Of a DNA stretch of 64,000 bases, positions 9,799 through 21,067 are shown piece after piece. The stretch's first letter is position 1; the number at the start of each line of letters is the position of its first letter. A program made the position numbers and the translations under genes. Under the pieces are notes generated by a model, which saw nothing but the letters and a program-made list of their open reading frames with translations, searched no databases and was not told where the DNA came from. The stretch is from Macrostomum hystrix (lineage: Eukaryota > Platyhelminthes > Macrostomidae), in contig CATNEN010000039.1 in assembly GCA_950097015.1 (NCBI GenBank), positions 9,513,501 through 9,577,500 of the forward strand. Direction: 5' to 3'.

Positions 9799-12700
9799 TC
9801 AACTTGCTTCATTATTCCAGACGCCATTGTTGGTAGTGTAGAACTTGACGTTGCACTGCGACTCGGGCACAGCGTACGCCGCGTAAAGCTTCGGTGCAAA
9901 CATGATACTCAGCAGCAGGCCGTGGGTGAGTACGCATGAGAACACCATCAGCTTGACAGCGGTGGCCAGCGATGTTGCAGTCAGGGCGGCCGGAGCGAAG
10001 GACGCCCAGAGGAAGAGCGCCGAGATGCCAGCAGCGAGGATGCACTTGCTGTCGTGAAAGTTGTCCGGCAGCTGGCGACTGCGCAGGGCCAGCAGGCAGG
10101 TGGCCCCCAGGAGGGCCAGGTTGCAGCCAAGTGGAGTCCAGAAGCCGGCCGACATCAGGTCGCACTGGCGCTCCACCGAGGGTTGGGCGCTTGCCTCTAT
10201 TGACATAGTTGTCTGGCGTAGTCGCGATACGATCGGCCAGCCAAGGCTACTGCCCAGAATTACGCCAGCCTGTGGCGAGATTTTATGCAAATCAACACAA
10301 TGTGACGTTTACGCCTCGTAGTTTTTTCAAGTGTCAAAGCGTTCGTGTGTGTGCTTCTTTGGTAAGCTAGATATTGCTTTCAAAGGTTGCATACTGCTGT
10401 TCAGTCAATAGACTGGGGGAGGGGCCCACACACTCACCAAAATCTATGCCTATGCTAAAGCTGTTTCCCGTTTTACAGTTGGGCGAAGTGACCAATATGA
10501 AACAAGAAGCAACTTGCTCAAGGAAATTGTCTCCATTGGGCTGAGATTCGAACTAGCAACCTTTCAGTCAGAATTCCAACCCACCTCACATAACCACTAT
10601 GCTACAGCCTACCCTTGGTAAAAAAACGTACTGCAAGATCGTGAAAGCTTCAGATTAGACTAAAGTTGTTAAACGAAGCATTAATTCAAAGAGCTACTGA
10701 AACAGTTCTCACCATTAGCAGAATGAGCCCCCCTAAAAGAGCAAGCATCGGCTGCTGTCTGGCCAACTGCGGCGCCGGTCTTCCAGCCCTGGACGCCTGG
10801 AACACCAGCTGGATGCGCAGCGTCTTGACCAGCTGGCTCGCGTAACACACAGACAGCCCAAGCTGGCTGGCTGCGTTCATGCAGCCGCAAGCCGCGTTGG
10901 AGGATTCCAGGGCGATCAGAGAGAGACCAGACAGACCAATCAAGCTGCCGCATAGGCACGCCACCTGTGCAAGGGAAATCGAGCTAAAGAGTTTATAATA
11001 AAATTTCTAATCAGCTACGTTTTTGCTTTGTCAGCACTGCCATACCGACAACTGCACCGACGATGCCTTGACCAGTTGGTGCTGTCGCCGATGCAGCAGC
11101 AGAAGCAGCGCAGCCACCGTTGTAGCTACCATGAGTCCGGCGCAGATGAGCAATCCAGGCAAAACGAAGTCGTCGCGCCAGCCAGCGATGGGCAACGGTC
11201 GACAGGTGTCAGCCTCCGGCCAGGTGAGCGCGGGACACGCTTGACAAGCGAATCCGTTCTGTGCAGCAACCTCTCCACGGAAGCAGGCACGGCACGTGAA
11301 GCAGCAGGCATCGATGGGAACGCGCATGTGGTTTGTTGGACAGGGCGGGCTGCAGAATGATGGCTGGGTGGATGAATTGGCAACAAAAACGAGTCCAGAT
11401 CGCTGTGTCCAACGAGCCACCAAAGTGAGGTCGCCGGTGGCTTGCTCGCGACGAATGTCGTACGCCGGTGCCGCATCGCCGCTTGCATCGAAGTCGTCAA
11501 ACCCAGAGACAATAAGTCGACGCATGTCAGCCGAGAAGTTTGACGTGGCGAGGACTGCGGACATCCTTGCTCCGTTGATGCATCCCAACAGCTTGCTAAG
11601 ATTGGCTGCTGCAACGCTTGGCATGCATGCGGGACTAAGTGCAACCGTTTGGATGCTGTCGGCGATGATTCGCAGTGAGTCCACCATACGTGCTAGGGGC
11701 GCTACTTCTGAACTGATGGACAGATGCGACAATGAGGCAACCTTGGCACTGCAAGCTGCCATAGAAGTTCCGCCATCAGTGGTGCAGTTGCCAGCGGAAA
11801 GCACTCGCTGTAGCTGCCGACCAAAAGGGAAATCTGCCAACTGAGCAAGTGTCATCGAGTGATAAAATTGGAGCAGCCCTGGCACTGGAAACTGAGGAAA
11901 TGCCACATAGAATGCGCCGCGGGTGTAATTCTTGTATGGCTCTGCGTTTGTATCGGAGGTAATGATAGTTCCTCCACGAGCTGCAATATGCATAAGAAGC
12001 TTCTCCGACACCAAGCTAAACAATTCATATATAATGAACACAGTGAGGTTTTTGCGAGATTCTATCGCCTCAATGGCATCTGATACTGGTGCGAGCTGGT
12101 TTAGCGGAAGAGTGAATGCAACACACACCCGCTCTGCGCTTGTGCTGGTGGAGTTAGCTTCCGCAGAGGCAGTCAGTAGCAGCCGAGTGTTTTGAGCGAG
12201 ACCTCGACCGTAGACGTCGTCTCGATGGATTATGGCCACGTAGTTCCAGCCGAAGTGTCTGACAAGCTGTACCGCCGCACTGGCCTGGTAGCGGTCCGGT
12301 GATACCAGCCTGTAAACGTTCGGATACTGCAACCGGTCAGAGAAGGCGTCACTGCTGGACTCAGTGGATACCTGGAGTAGTCCGTAGGGCGACAGCAGGC
12401 GCGAGACAATATCGGTTGTGCTGCTGTACCAGCCTGCTGCTGCGGCGAGGACCAGGTAGACGGATTCGTCAACACCGCTGAAGCGCAGCGAACAGAATGA
12501 GCCAGCCTCAGCGGCCAGGGCATTGTGCTGCCAGGCCGGGCGAAGATTTTTTGCCAGGCTGACAACTGCAGTCGAGGACATGCAGGGATCTAAGTGAACG
12601 AAGCCGAAGCTCCAATTGCGCGCCCTAAGCTCCGGGCGCAGCTGCTCCGCATTGATGCGGTTGATGGTGTAGGAGACTGCGAGACCGCGTAAGAACTGCG

Positions 12701-12857
12701 CCTCTGTAACGATTTCCTCCTCCGGACTGCCGAGGCATTTGAATTCGGAGTTTTGTATTACCGCGAGATTGAAAGTGCCATTGCGACAAAACACTTGCTG
12801 GTCGCACTGGCAGATATGGAAAAGAAGAGGGTTGAGCAGTAGCAGTGCTAGAATCAT
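9799..12857 (-). CDS. Class C GPCR, metabotropic glutamate receptor-like, 3 exons
   Basis: Exons on the minus strand are 12857(or 12893)-11046, 10964-10713 and 10269-9799. All join in phase 0 with GT-AG borders, giving about 844-856 residues. Exon 1 encodes a signal peptide (best start is the second Met, 12857, giving MILALLLLNPLLF), a bilobed ANF-receptor/periplasmic-binding-like ligand domain, a nine-cysteine domain (nine Cys from CSPPC to the Cys before RPLP) and TM1. Exon 2 holds TM2-TM4 and exon 3 TM5-TM7. Family signatures include KASS after TM1, LPDNFHDSK before TM6 (compare FPxNFNExK) and PKLYAAY after TM7. Such receptors sit in the plasma membrane and signal through G proteins. The cytoplasmic tail is very short. 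Exact ligand and subfamily are not determined; glutamate is an inference. A SINE lies inside intron 2. Confidence 0.9.
10390..10620 (-). mobile_element. tRNA-derived SINE (family A) in receptor intron 2
   Basis: On the minus strand the element starts near 10615 with an A-box-like TAGCATAGTGGTTATG. A B box, GCTAGTTCGAATCTC, follows about 45 nt later. The body ends in GACTGAACAGCAGTATGC, the 3' segment shared by family A. It lies wholly between the splice sites at 10712 and 10270 and is in the same orientation as the host gene. Confidence 0.65.
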
Positions 12858-13085
12858 TTCGTATGAGTGAGTGACAGATGGCTTATAGAACAAAGCCTTG
12901 ATGGAAAAATGCCTTTAACACTTTGCAATAAATGCTGATGCCAGGGGATTTCGCCAGGTAGACTGGAATATCTGGTGCGCTATTGGCCTGGTTGCCTAGC
13001 AGCCAATGCAAGCTCCTGTATTTGGATTCACTAAGGTACTCGATAAACTATATTGCAAGATTTGTCTAGGTTAGGTTAAGTACAA

Positions 13086-13330
13086 GGGGTGGAGTGACAG
13101 AGTGGTCTAACACGGTTGCCTCTCGCACTATGGTCCCTGAGCTCGATTCCGCAGCGTTCGTTTGGGATGCAGACGCGGAGAGAAGGCTTGGATCGAGGTT
13201 CGTCGTAAAATTTACGTCATTGAGGGCCAACATCCAAGACACAGTGAGTGTACAGTGCCTGACGATGAGATGTACACACATGTGTGAGCAAGTGCGTGCG
13301 TACGGATGTCCTCAGTGTAATGGGAGAATT
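13086..13330 (+). mobile_element. tRNA-derived SINE (family B)
   Basis: The A-box-like GTGACAGAGTGGTCTAAC and B-box-like TGAGCTCGATTCCG are at tRNA spacing. The body contains GGAGAGAAGGCTTGG, ATTGAGGGCCAACA and GCCTGACGATGAGA, all shared with copies at 57945-58220 and 38815-39055. This is the clearest copy of family B. Confidence 0.7.
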
Positions 13331-14038
13331 GCCACTTCGCTAGATGTGGGTCCAGTGTCACAAAATGACGTGCCATTGCCCGCAGCCCTCCTGCAAAATA
13401 ATATTATTTATTATTAAGGTTACGCAAATATCATATTGGATGGATCAGAAAGTTTTATGCCTTATATCCTATATTTGGTGTTTATGAGAGAAATACATAA
13501 ATCTGAGACCTATTCTTTCAACAGTGCCTATTCTAGAGCAAGCATTTCACATTATTGGGTGCACTGCAAGACAACTTCAGAATAATTTTCCGAGCCTTAC
13601 TAGTAGATAACTGCGGCATTCCATGTATCAATTAGTTGTGAAGCCCAAATACAGACGAGATCTAATCGACTCAGTAAGAATCCAAATCTTAGCTTTCAGG
13701 GTTCGCCTCAGAGTGCTAATTCACATGACTCCAGCGTTAGGCTTTGTATCGACTCTAATGCTAATCGATCTGCGCAGACTTAGTCACCTCAGCTGATGAC
13801 TGCCCCGCATGCAGGCTAGCGGCTTACTCAAGCTGCACAGCAAGAATGACCAACTTGTTGACAGTCTGAGAGGGGTGGCCTTCGGTCCTCTTTTCTGGTG
13901 CGCGCACGCACTGATCGAGTGCGCCAGTGTCGTACAGTGGAGCGGAAAGGCTTGTCCGAGGTCAGCTGGATAACAGAGTTGAGTAAGGAAAGAGCTGATA
14001 AGATAAGAGCTCTTGTTTTGCCACACATGTAGTCACCT
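13331..14038. other. Intergenic, no gene seen
   Basis: Minus-strand open frames at 13784-14076 show no domain. The right end contains the probable promoter of the gene at 14127. Confidence 0.4.
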
Positions 14039-14039
14039 G

Positions 14040-14046
14040 TATATAT
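14040..14046 (+). promoter_or_regulatory. TATA-like box upstream of the secreted YbaY-like gene
   Basis: TATATAT lies 81 nt before the ATG at 14127. That leaves room for a transcription start near 14070 and a short 5' leader. This is a sequence match only. Confidence 0.35.
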
Positions 14047-14126
14047 GGCTGAAGCGCGGAAAATATGCCCCAACACTACTAAGGATTCACGTTGACACTC
14101 CAGCCTAATTACAAAGCGTACAGAGA

Positions 14127-14741
14127 ATGGCTCTTAAACAGCTAGGCCTCGCGCTGGTACTATCTTTACTCATTGCAGTGCCACAGACTTGGTGTTGCAA
14201 CAGCAGGTGAGTAGAATTTTTAATTGGGTCACTTAATACGTCAAAGACAGTCTTCTTCGCAGCAGAAATTCGTAAATATGTATATATATACGAGATATAA
14301 AGAAGCCAGCATATAACTGCGCCTCATGTTCACAGGAGTCGACCCGATGACGATGCCGATCGCGTCAGCAGCTCTGGCCGAGTAACGCGAGTTTCCGGCT
14401 TTATCCTTTTGAACCCCTCGCTACCGACTTTGCCAGCGAATGCCAGGCTGACGGTTCAGATGCAGGACATCTCGCTATTGGACGCGCCTTCCAAGCGGCT
14501 GACTAGCAAGACACTCGAGTCTGTGTCATCAACCTACACTTCAAATGGCGGCAAGATCCCATTCAGCCTGGAGGCCGTCATCCCAGACAGCACGCCTTAC
14601 ACTCCCTACTCCGTATCTGTTTCGGCCTCACTTCGCGGAGACGGAGTCTCATACATCACCGACACATCTTACTATGTGGACCTGCGCAAGAACAAGTTCG
14701 ACTATCAGGACATGGAGGTCACTATCGTGAAGTATCCTTGA
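14127..14741 (+). CDS. Small secreted protein with YbaY/YscW-like domain, 2 exons
   Basis: Exons are 14127-14206 and 14336-14741. The split codon AG|G is restored across a GT-AG intron of 129 bp, giving 161 residues. Residues 1-24 are a typical signal peptide (MALKQLGLALVLSLLIAVPQ) encoded by exon 1. After an acidic spacer the rest resembles the YbaY/YscW (type III secretion lipoprotein-like) beta-sandwich domain: a VSGFILL strand, LTVQMQDISLLDAP, GKIPFSLEA and TPYSVSVSASL, and a final SDT-like ITDTSYYVDL. In bacteria these are periplasmic lipoproteins of unclear role. Here there is no lipobox-plus-Cys start, so a soluble secreted protein is more likely. The intron argues against bacterial contamination. 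A poly(A) signal follows at 14958. Domain assignment is by eye and function is unknown. Confidence 0.75.
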
Positions 14742-14957
14742 ACTGGCCAACTGAATCCGTTCTAAATTTGACGATTTTTCTGCACTAGACGCGCACTGCT
14801 TTGTGCTGCATTGATTTGTAGGTGTCGCATAAGTTGAATTTTTTAAATTGGAACTCAAGTCAAACTCAATTGCATTCTGGATGCCTTAATGCACTACTAG
14901 CTGCATGGAATTTTTTATCACAATTTTTGTATTCCATTGACTAGTTTTGCTGGCGAA

Positions 14958-14963
14958 AATAAA
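14958..14963 (+). terminator. Candidate polyadenylation signal, YbaY-like gene
   Basis: AATAAA 217 nt after the stop codon at 14741, in AT-rich sequence. Confidence 0.45.
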
Positions 14964-15237
14964 TAATTTAATTATAGTTTTCATTATAGACCTAGTATCC
15001 TAACATGACTCTTGATTCTTGGATTTAATTTTTTTACTCGATGTGCGTTGAAAACTTTTTGTTGTCAAATTCTCGCTACTTGAAGTAAGCACATTCTAAC
15101 AATACATAAATATGGTTAGAATTGTAAGCTGAAATTACTACAGAGATTGGATCATTTGTAATTTAGGGGCTAGAAATTTAAACAACATCAGATTAACAAA
15201 CAAAGTACGTTCATAATTAATAGACTAAGGTAGCACA

Positions 15238-17325
15238 TCAGTTGTCCGAGGCAAAGTAGTAGGGTAGCAGAGAACTGTTTCTCAGGTAGAGTAGGCAGCA
15301 AGTGAACTGGAAGATTCTCAGGTAGCAGTTCAGCAGAATCACAAGTACAATGGGATCCAAGCCCCAAGGCATTAGTTTATTGCACTTCTCAGTCACGTCT
15401 GGATTGGTTGCATCTATTAGAAAGTTCGAGCCTGCATTGATAATTTTTGAAATATTGAGAGTACATTTCTATACCCTGATCAGACAGACTTTGATAAGGT
15501 ATTGACAGTCACTACATTCAGTCAGAAACCCATGACCTGTGAGCTAAATACAGCACGGGAAATACGCTCGTACAGTCTAGAATTCAGCCTCATTGCCCTT
15601 TCCAGTATCTACTCTCACCTGTCACATCTTTCCCGTGTCTCATCTTTCCCGTGTCTCATCTCATCCTTGTCTCATCTATCTCCTGTCTCATATCTCCAGT
15701 GTCTCATCTCTCTCTCTCTTGTCTCATTTCTCCATTGTCCCATCTCTTCCTTGTCTCATCTCTTCCTTGTCTTATCTCTCGCCTGTCTCATCCACGGCTG
15801 TCAATATGGCCTAGGATTCACGGTTTAGCGTCCATTGAGATATGTGTGCGTTTACTGACCACTGAGAGATTTTATTGGAAAGGCACAATACGTTTTTCAA
15901 GGCTCTTACTCTGAAGTTTCGGCACGAAGGGATCCCTATGCAAAGTTAAAATGGCACCCAGCAGGTAAAAGTTGACCACGATGAAACTGTAGCCGCAGAC
16001 AATGTTCTCTATTCTTCGAAACCTGAATACCGTTGTGAAGGCGCCCAGGATTCCTACTGTAAGGATTGGCACAGAGTGGTTCTAATGAATCAGTTTTCAG
16101 TTCAATCAGGAGTCATTGCATGGTTTTTTAACACAAACGAGTTTACAAAATTTGACCTAGGGTTGTAATTTTCAACTTAGTACAATCAAAAGGTTATTGT
16201 CAAGCTAGTAGTACAATCAAAATGGTTATTGTCAAGCTAGTAGTACAATCAAAATGGTTATTGTCAAGCTAGTAGTACAATCAAAAGGTTATTGTCAAGC
16301 TAGTAGTACAATCAAGAGGTTATTGTCAAGCTAGTAGTACAATCAAGAGGTTATTGTCAAGCTAGTAGTACAATCAAAAGGTTATTGTCAAGCTAGTAGT
16401 TCAATCAAGAGGTTATTGTCAAGCTAGTAGTACAATCAAGAGGTTATTGTCAAGCTAGTAGTACAATCAAAAGGTTATTGTCAAGCTAGTAGTACAATCA
16501 AAAGGTTATTGTCAAGCTAGTAGTACAATCAAAATGGTTATTGTCAAGCTAGTAGTACAATCAAGAGGTTATTGTCAAGCTAGTAGTACAATCAAGAGGT
16601 TATTGTCAAGCTAGTAGTACAATCAAGAGATTATTGTCAAGCTAGTAGTACAATCAAGAGGTTATTGTCAAGCTAGTAGTACAATCAAGAGGTTATTGTC
16701 AAGCTAGTAGTACAATCAAGAGATTATTGTCAAGCTAGTAGTACAATCAAGACATTATTGTCAAGCTAGTAGTACAATCAAGAGGTTATTGTCAAGCTAG
16801 TAGTACAATCAAGAGGTTATTGTCAATCTAGTAGTACAATCAAGAGGTTATTGTCAAGCTAGTAGTACAATCAAGAGGTTATTGTCAAGCTAGTAGTACA
16901 ATCAAAATGGTTATTGTCAAGCTAGTAGTACAATCAAGAGGTTATTGTCAAGCTAGTAGTACAATCAAGAGGTTATTGTCAAGCTAGTAGTACAATCAAG
17001 AGGTTATTGTCAAGCTAGTAGTACAATCAAGAGATTATTGTCAAGCTAGTAGTACAATCAAGAGATTATTGTCAAGCTAGTAGTACAATCAAGAGGTTAT
17101 TGTCAAGCTCTCACCTAAGATCGACTCGCCAGTGATGAAAAACCCTGACACTGTGACCTTGTACATAATGCAATCGATGCTGCTGATCTGTATATGCGTA
17201 GCGCTTCTACCCTGCATGCCCACCTTGTGGTGCAGACTCAGGGATAGAACTGTTAATATTGCCAGGACCTCACCGCAGGTCAGTACTAGCAGATAGCAGC
17301 ACATAGCAATTAATCGGGTGGCCAT
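15238..17325 (-). CDS. Four-pass membrane protein, 3 exons, unrecognised family
   Basis: Minus-strand exons are 17325-17115, 16056-15910 and 15431-15238, joined at GT-AG borders with phase 1 at both junctions. Total is 552 nt, 183 residues. Hydrophobic segments lie at about residues 4-30 (starting RLIAMCCYLLVLTCGEV), 52-80 (crossing the exon 1/2 junction), 90-108 and 142-168 (LDPIVLVILLNCYLRIFQF). A loop with two asparagine-containing stretches and one Cys lies between TM3 and TM4. The layout recalls small tetraspan proteins, but I see no tetraspanin CCG motif or claudin W-GLW motif, so I do not assign a family. Intron 1 (1058 bp) is almost wholly the 31-bp minisatellite, and intron 2 contains a pyrimidine-rich array. 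The precise phase agreement across two introns makes the model credible. Confidence 0.72.
15608..15796. repeat. Degenerate pyrimidine-rich tandem repeat
   Basis: Imperfect units built on TGTCTCATCTCT / CCTTGTCTCATC of about 12-17 bp, almost pure C/T on the plus strand. It lies within intron 2 (15432-15909) of the four-pass membrane protein gene, where the transcript would be purine-rich. Confidence 0.75.
16179..17109. repeat. 31-bp minisatellite filling an intron
   Basis: About 30 direct copies of a 31-bp unit containing AGTAGTACAATCAAGAGG then TTATTGTCAAGCT. Variants include AAAAGG, AAAATGG, AGAGATT and AGACATT in the middle. The last unit runs to within 5 nt of the 5' splice site (GTGAG at 17114-17110) of the membrane-protein gene, so the array abuts the donor. 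Confidence 0.97.
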
Positions 17326-17573
17326 GCCGTATATTCGATTTCAGCTTTGTCTGGTCTGGCTTGATTCAGGTTTGATGTGACTCTGTTCAGGACTAACTTT
17401 AATAAATTAAATAACACTATAGACTTTAATGATAGATCGAGGAAATTATCATTGTAGAGCTATTGTCAAATGGACCAAGCCTACTGGCAACGCTTCTGAC
17501 TGTCACACGCTAGAGCAGATATTTGGCCATAGACTATGGTCTAATCTTTATTGACTCATATTACGCGTTCAAT

Positions 17574-18552
17574 GGGCCGTATGAATAAAAAAATGAAATT
17601 TTTTTCTTGCAAGAAATCCAAGAATTTCTTGCGTTTATAAGAATAAAAAACTGCGAGTTTCTTGCAAGATTTTCTCGCCAAGAAAATCTCGAGCTTTCAC
17701 AAGAAAAGATTTGCTCGGCAAGAAAATCTCACGAGGAAAAGATTTTCTTGCTTTCTGATGAATAAAAGACGTGATTTTCTCGCCGAGAGAGCCGACACTT
17801 GAGTTTTATGCGAGCAACTCTTTCTCTGGCTCAAGCGAATCTTCAGCGCCCATAACACGAGACACGAGATGTTCCTTCAGATCAGAAAGACCAAGGAGTA
17901 CCTGCCCCGACAGGCCACTCCAGTGGAGACATATAGACAGCTTCATCGATTCACTGAGGATCACGTGACCTTTCTGACAACGCGCTTCCTAGGACATACT
18001 TCCGAGACAAGGGGCGGTGCGCTGACACCGAAACAGAAGATGGAGATCACGCTGCGGTACCTGAGCAATTGTTTCTGGGCTCCTGCAAAGAGTAATCACG
18101 ATATACATGTAAAAAATTGGGCAACCATTCGATGCCAGGACGCTCAATCTCAGGGTAAAATTTCAAAGCAAAGTGACTTTCCTGTCACCTGATGTTCAGG
18201 TAAACTCCACATGGATTTTGCCACTTTCTAGTAGGATTTTTCTGGACGGATTTTCGGTGTTCACGTGGTTTTATCCATAGACACAGCATGGGCTGCGCCC
18301 AAGCCTGAGGAGACGGCCGTCGATTCCACGTCACCGACATCTTGGTTTGGGCCCTAGACAACTTTCAGCCAAGTGGCAGTCGCCGAGAAAATCTCACGAG
18401 CCGAGAAACTTTTATTCATGTCTTTTCTAGAATATCTTGACTCGTAAGATTTTCTCCAACAGATTTTCTTGCCGGAAAAGAATTTCTTTAAAGAAATTCT
18501 TGGCTCGAAAGATAATCTTTAAAGATTTTCTCATGTTTTATTCATACGGCCC
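17574..18552 (+). mobile_element. PIF/Harbinger-like DNA transposon remnant
   Basis: Ends are inverted repeats: GGGCCGTATGAATAAAA at 17574-17590 and its complement ending at 18552. Both ends are flanked by AAT, consistent with a 3-bp (or 2-bp) target duplication. Subterminal regions are rich in repeated AAGAAAATCTCGCC-type words. The interior keeps a short transposase-like segment (17869-18192). GGG-starting TIRs with 2-3-bp duplications fit PIF/Harbinger or its ISL2EU group. At about 980 bp it is internally deleted. Confidence 0.65.
17869..18192 (+). pseudogene. Harbinger-type transposase N-terminal remnant
   Basis: The frame encodes RFTEDHVTFLTTRFL, followed by a helix-turn-helix-like RGGALTPKQKMEITLRYLSN. 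This resembles the region before the DDE nuclease of PIF/Harbinger transposases (RG-x2-L-x-P-x7-LRYL). The catalytic DDE part is absent and the frame ends at 18192. It is a fossil. Confidence 0.5.
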
Positions 18553-18667
18553 AATGAGTGCGTGCAGACGATTTTCGCAGGAAAGAAAAATATGAATACT
18601 AGAACAACAAGTAAAAAGCGAAACAAATACGTATACGCTCGTAATGTTAGAATACGAATACGAATAC

Positions 18668-20279
18668 TATTATTATACTTTTTTGCGATTGAATTCGTCC
18701 AAACTGCAAAACCCTTCGTCCACTAACGTTTTCTTAATGGGAGCTAAATTTAGATTATACCATAGACAACTGTGTTCACGCAAAACGGTTCATCCAGTTT
18801 GTAAAACATTTCGTCTAAAACCCTTCGTCCAAACAGCTAACAGTTAAACGGAGCGACTTTATTTGGTATCACGAGATATTGAACAAAGCAAAAACAGTGT
18901 CTCTTGTTAGAATGTTAGTTCAAAATGTCTTCGTTGTCCAAACAGCGGCCGTAGTAACCCACAGTGTGATTGGTCCATTGCTGGCACTTCTCCTGTGTAA
19001 TCACGTGCAGTGCAGCTTCGACCTCTCTATTCAAAATGTGCATCCGCCAGGCATGCAGAGTCAGGTTCGCTGCAGCAGCAGCTTGCCGATTAGAGAGCTC
19101 GTGCTGAATAGCGGGAACTGACAGTGCCCTCTTCACTGATGCCTTCAGAGAAGACCCTGCGCGCTCAGTTGGGTTGAGATACGGAGAGTACGGTGGCAAT
19201 CGATAGGTGCTGTGTTGCGGTGAAAGTCCAGGGACTTGAAGGTGAGCGCGGGCCCCATCAAAGATCGCCACCCACTCAGCCTCCACCAGGACATCCAGCT
19301 CTACTAAGAAGTCTGCAAATTTTGAGCTTGAAAACCTCCTTCCACCAGCGCATAGTGAACAAGTCCCCATTGTGGAGATATGGCCAAGCAGAGAGTCAGG
19401 TTTTGTCCGCGCTGGCCACATACCGTTCTCACCGCAGGCTGGCCTCGATATGCCCATCCTTGAGTTCTCGCCGTCCACAGGTTCAGCCCGAACTCATCGA
19501 GAAAAATCTGGTTCCTGTCGTGTCCTATGTTCATCATCCACTGTGCGTACTCACATCTCGCCGCCTTCACAACTGGGTCGTTCCAATCAAACGTAATCTA
19601 AACGTAATCAAACGTAACCTAGCCAGCTTCAAAGTCACCAGCTGTTTGTCAAGTGCTCGACTTATGGTTGAGACATGAGGAAGTTGGCCTTCATTGCCAA
19701 GTTGCATCATATGGTTCCGCATCATTTGTAATGTCGCGGACGGGTTTGCCTCGAGGAACTCGATGATTGACTCAATCTGCTGCTCTTGAAGTTGCTTCGG
19801 ACGGCCACCTGCTGATGGAAGCTTCTCAATGCGCCCGGTTTGAACGTAGGTGTCGACAATCGTTTTGGCTGTCTTTCTCTTGATCCCAAGGATATCGGCC
19901 AGTTGTTTCCAATCGCGGCCTTCTTCAACGGCCAAGGGCCAAGGCTAATCGCCTGCGGTCTTCGTTTGACACTGGATCGTAGGGGCCTTGGTTCATCTTC
20001 GACTGTTTTGCCGGGTTCAGAATAGAAGATATGCGTTGCTGTAGCTGTAGTGGTAGCAAAAGCGAACTGTCAATTGGGTGTTAACTATGGATGGTAGGAA
20101 AAGTACACTCGGTCTCTAGTCTAGGGGACGAAATGTTTTACAAACTGGATGAACCGTTTTGCGTGAACACAGTTGTCTATGGTATGATCTAAATTTAGCT
20201 CCCATTAAGAAAGCATTTGTGGACGAAAGGTTTTGCAGTTTGGACGAATTAAATCGCAAAAAGGTATATTATTATTATT
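18668..20279. mobile_element. Tc1/mariner-like transposon with about 160-bp inverted repeats
   Basis: The segment 18668-18825 (TATTATACTTTTTTGCGATT ...) recurs inverted at about 20122-20279 with only scattered differences. Both copies include TTTAGCTCCCATTAAGAAA-type sequence and CCATAGACAAC at matching places. A transposase fossil on the minus strand lies between. Element length is about 1.6 kb. Ends are AT-rich, so the exact TA target duplication is ambiguous. Confidence 0.8.
18915..19935 (-). pseudogene. Degenerate Tc1/mariner (IS630-type) transposase
   Basis: Three overlapping minus-strand frames together cover a DDE/D transposase. The N-terminal helix-turn-helix is at 19935-19567 (WKQLADILGIKRKTAKTIV, then GGRPKQL). 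The first catalytic Asp region is FLDEFGLNLW (19570-19304), and the second Asp is IFDGARAH with the terminal Glu in PPYSPYLNPTE (19478-18915). The frame changes mean at least two frameshifts, so the gene is dead. Only about 30 residues separate the second Asp from the Glu, shorter than the usual 34-39, suggesting a small deletion as well. Confidence 0.8.
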
Positions 20280-20611
20280 GAAGTGCGCACGCCGATTGGG
20301 AGCTGATTTTTTGTTTATTTGATGTTGGTAACAAGGCTGAACAATTCGATTTTTTTTTAAGGCGATAGAAAAGCAGTAGCATGCATAATATTTATTTTAG
20401 GTGAATAAAATATTAGAAATTTGTAAACAAAGGCATTAAAACAAAAAATGAAATTTAAAGAGAAAATTAAAACTGTGACTGAAATCACTTCGCTCCAGAA
20501 AAGAGAATAGCTATTGTGCTTTTGCGAGTTACGATCAAATATAAGAAAAATAAAACTCAAACTACGAGTATAACCAAGCATTCTAACTATGGGCCTCAGA
20601 GCGTGGCTTTT

Positions 20612-21067
20612 TTATCTAGCTTTAAGTATGCGTTCTATGAATTCCACAAAACTTTCTGTTAATTCTGTGCTTTCCTGTGTGATTAAATACACAATTTTGT
20701 CATCGGCTATTAGGCTTTCTAAATTTCGAACAGTACCTTTCACTTTCTCTATGAATTTATTTCTAATTGGAACATAAACGGTTTCATCTGACCTACATAG
20801 TAACCAAATACATAATAACCAATCGCATCTAAAGAGAATATGTTCTGGGTTAGAGATTATTGTTAGGTACTTTTCTCTAAAGAAATCTTTCTTAAGCATG
20901 TAATAGAAGTGGCTGAGCTTGGCTGATTTTCCCATCCTCTGAGTCCAGTGCCTTCGGAACTCTGACTCAAAGTTCTCCCTGTGCGTTTTGATGGACTTTG
21001 TTTTTCGAGTCTGTTGACAATTCCGCATTACTTCGCTATTCATTTTTTCACAAAACGTGTTGAACAC
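20612..21067 (-). pseudogene. Possible LINE ORF2 C-terminal fragment
   Basis: A 151-residue frame contains KLSHFYYMLKKDFFREKYL, then ISNPEHILFR, a pattern like the region following the RT domain in some invertebrate LINEs (KLRxYxxFKxDFxxExYL). No catalytic motif survives. The assignment is tentative; it could be another repeat-derived or unknown frame. Confidence 0.3.

Noticed and set aside
13086-13160. A true serine/leucine-type tRNA gene
   Set aside because: No paired acceptor stem, and it shares a long downstream body with three other loci.
14127-14741. Bacterial contamination as source of the YbaY-like domain
   Set aside because: The coding sequence is split by a phase-matched GT-AG intron and is flanked by animal genes in the same contig.
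16179-17109. CRISPR-like regular repeats of about 30 bp (also 29383-29760 and 62761-64000)
   Set aside because: Units are directly head to tail without unique spacers, and the DNA is animal, so these are minisatellites.
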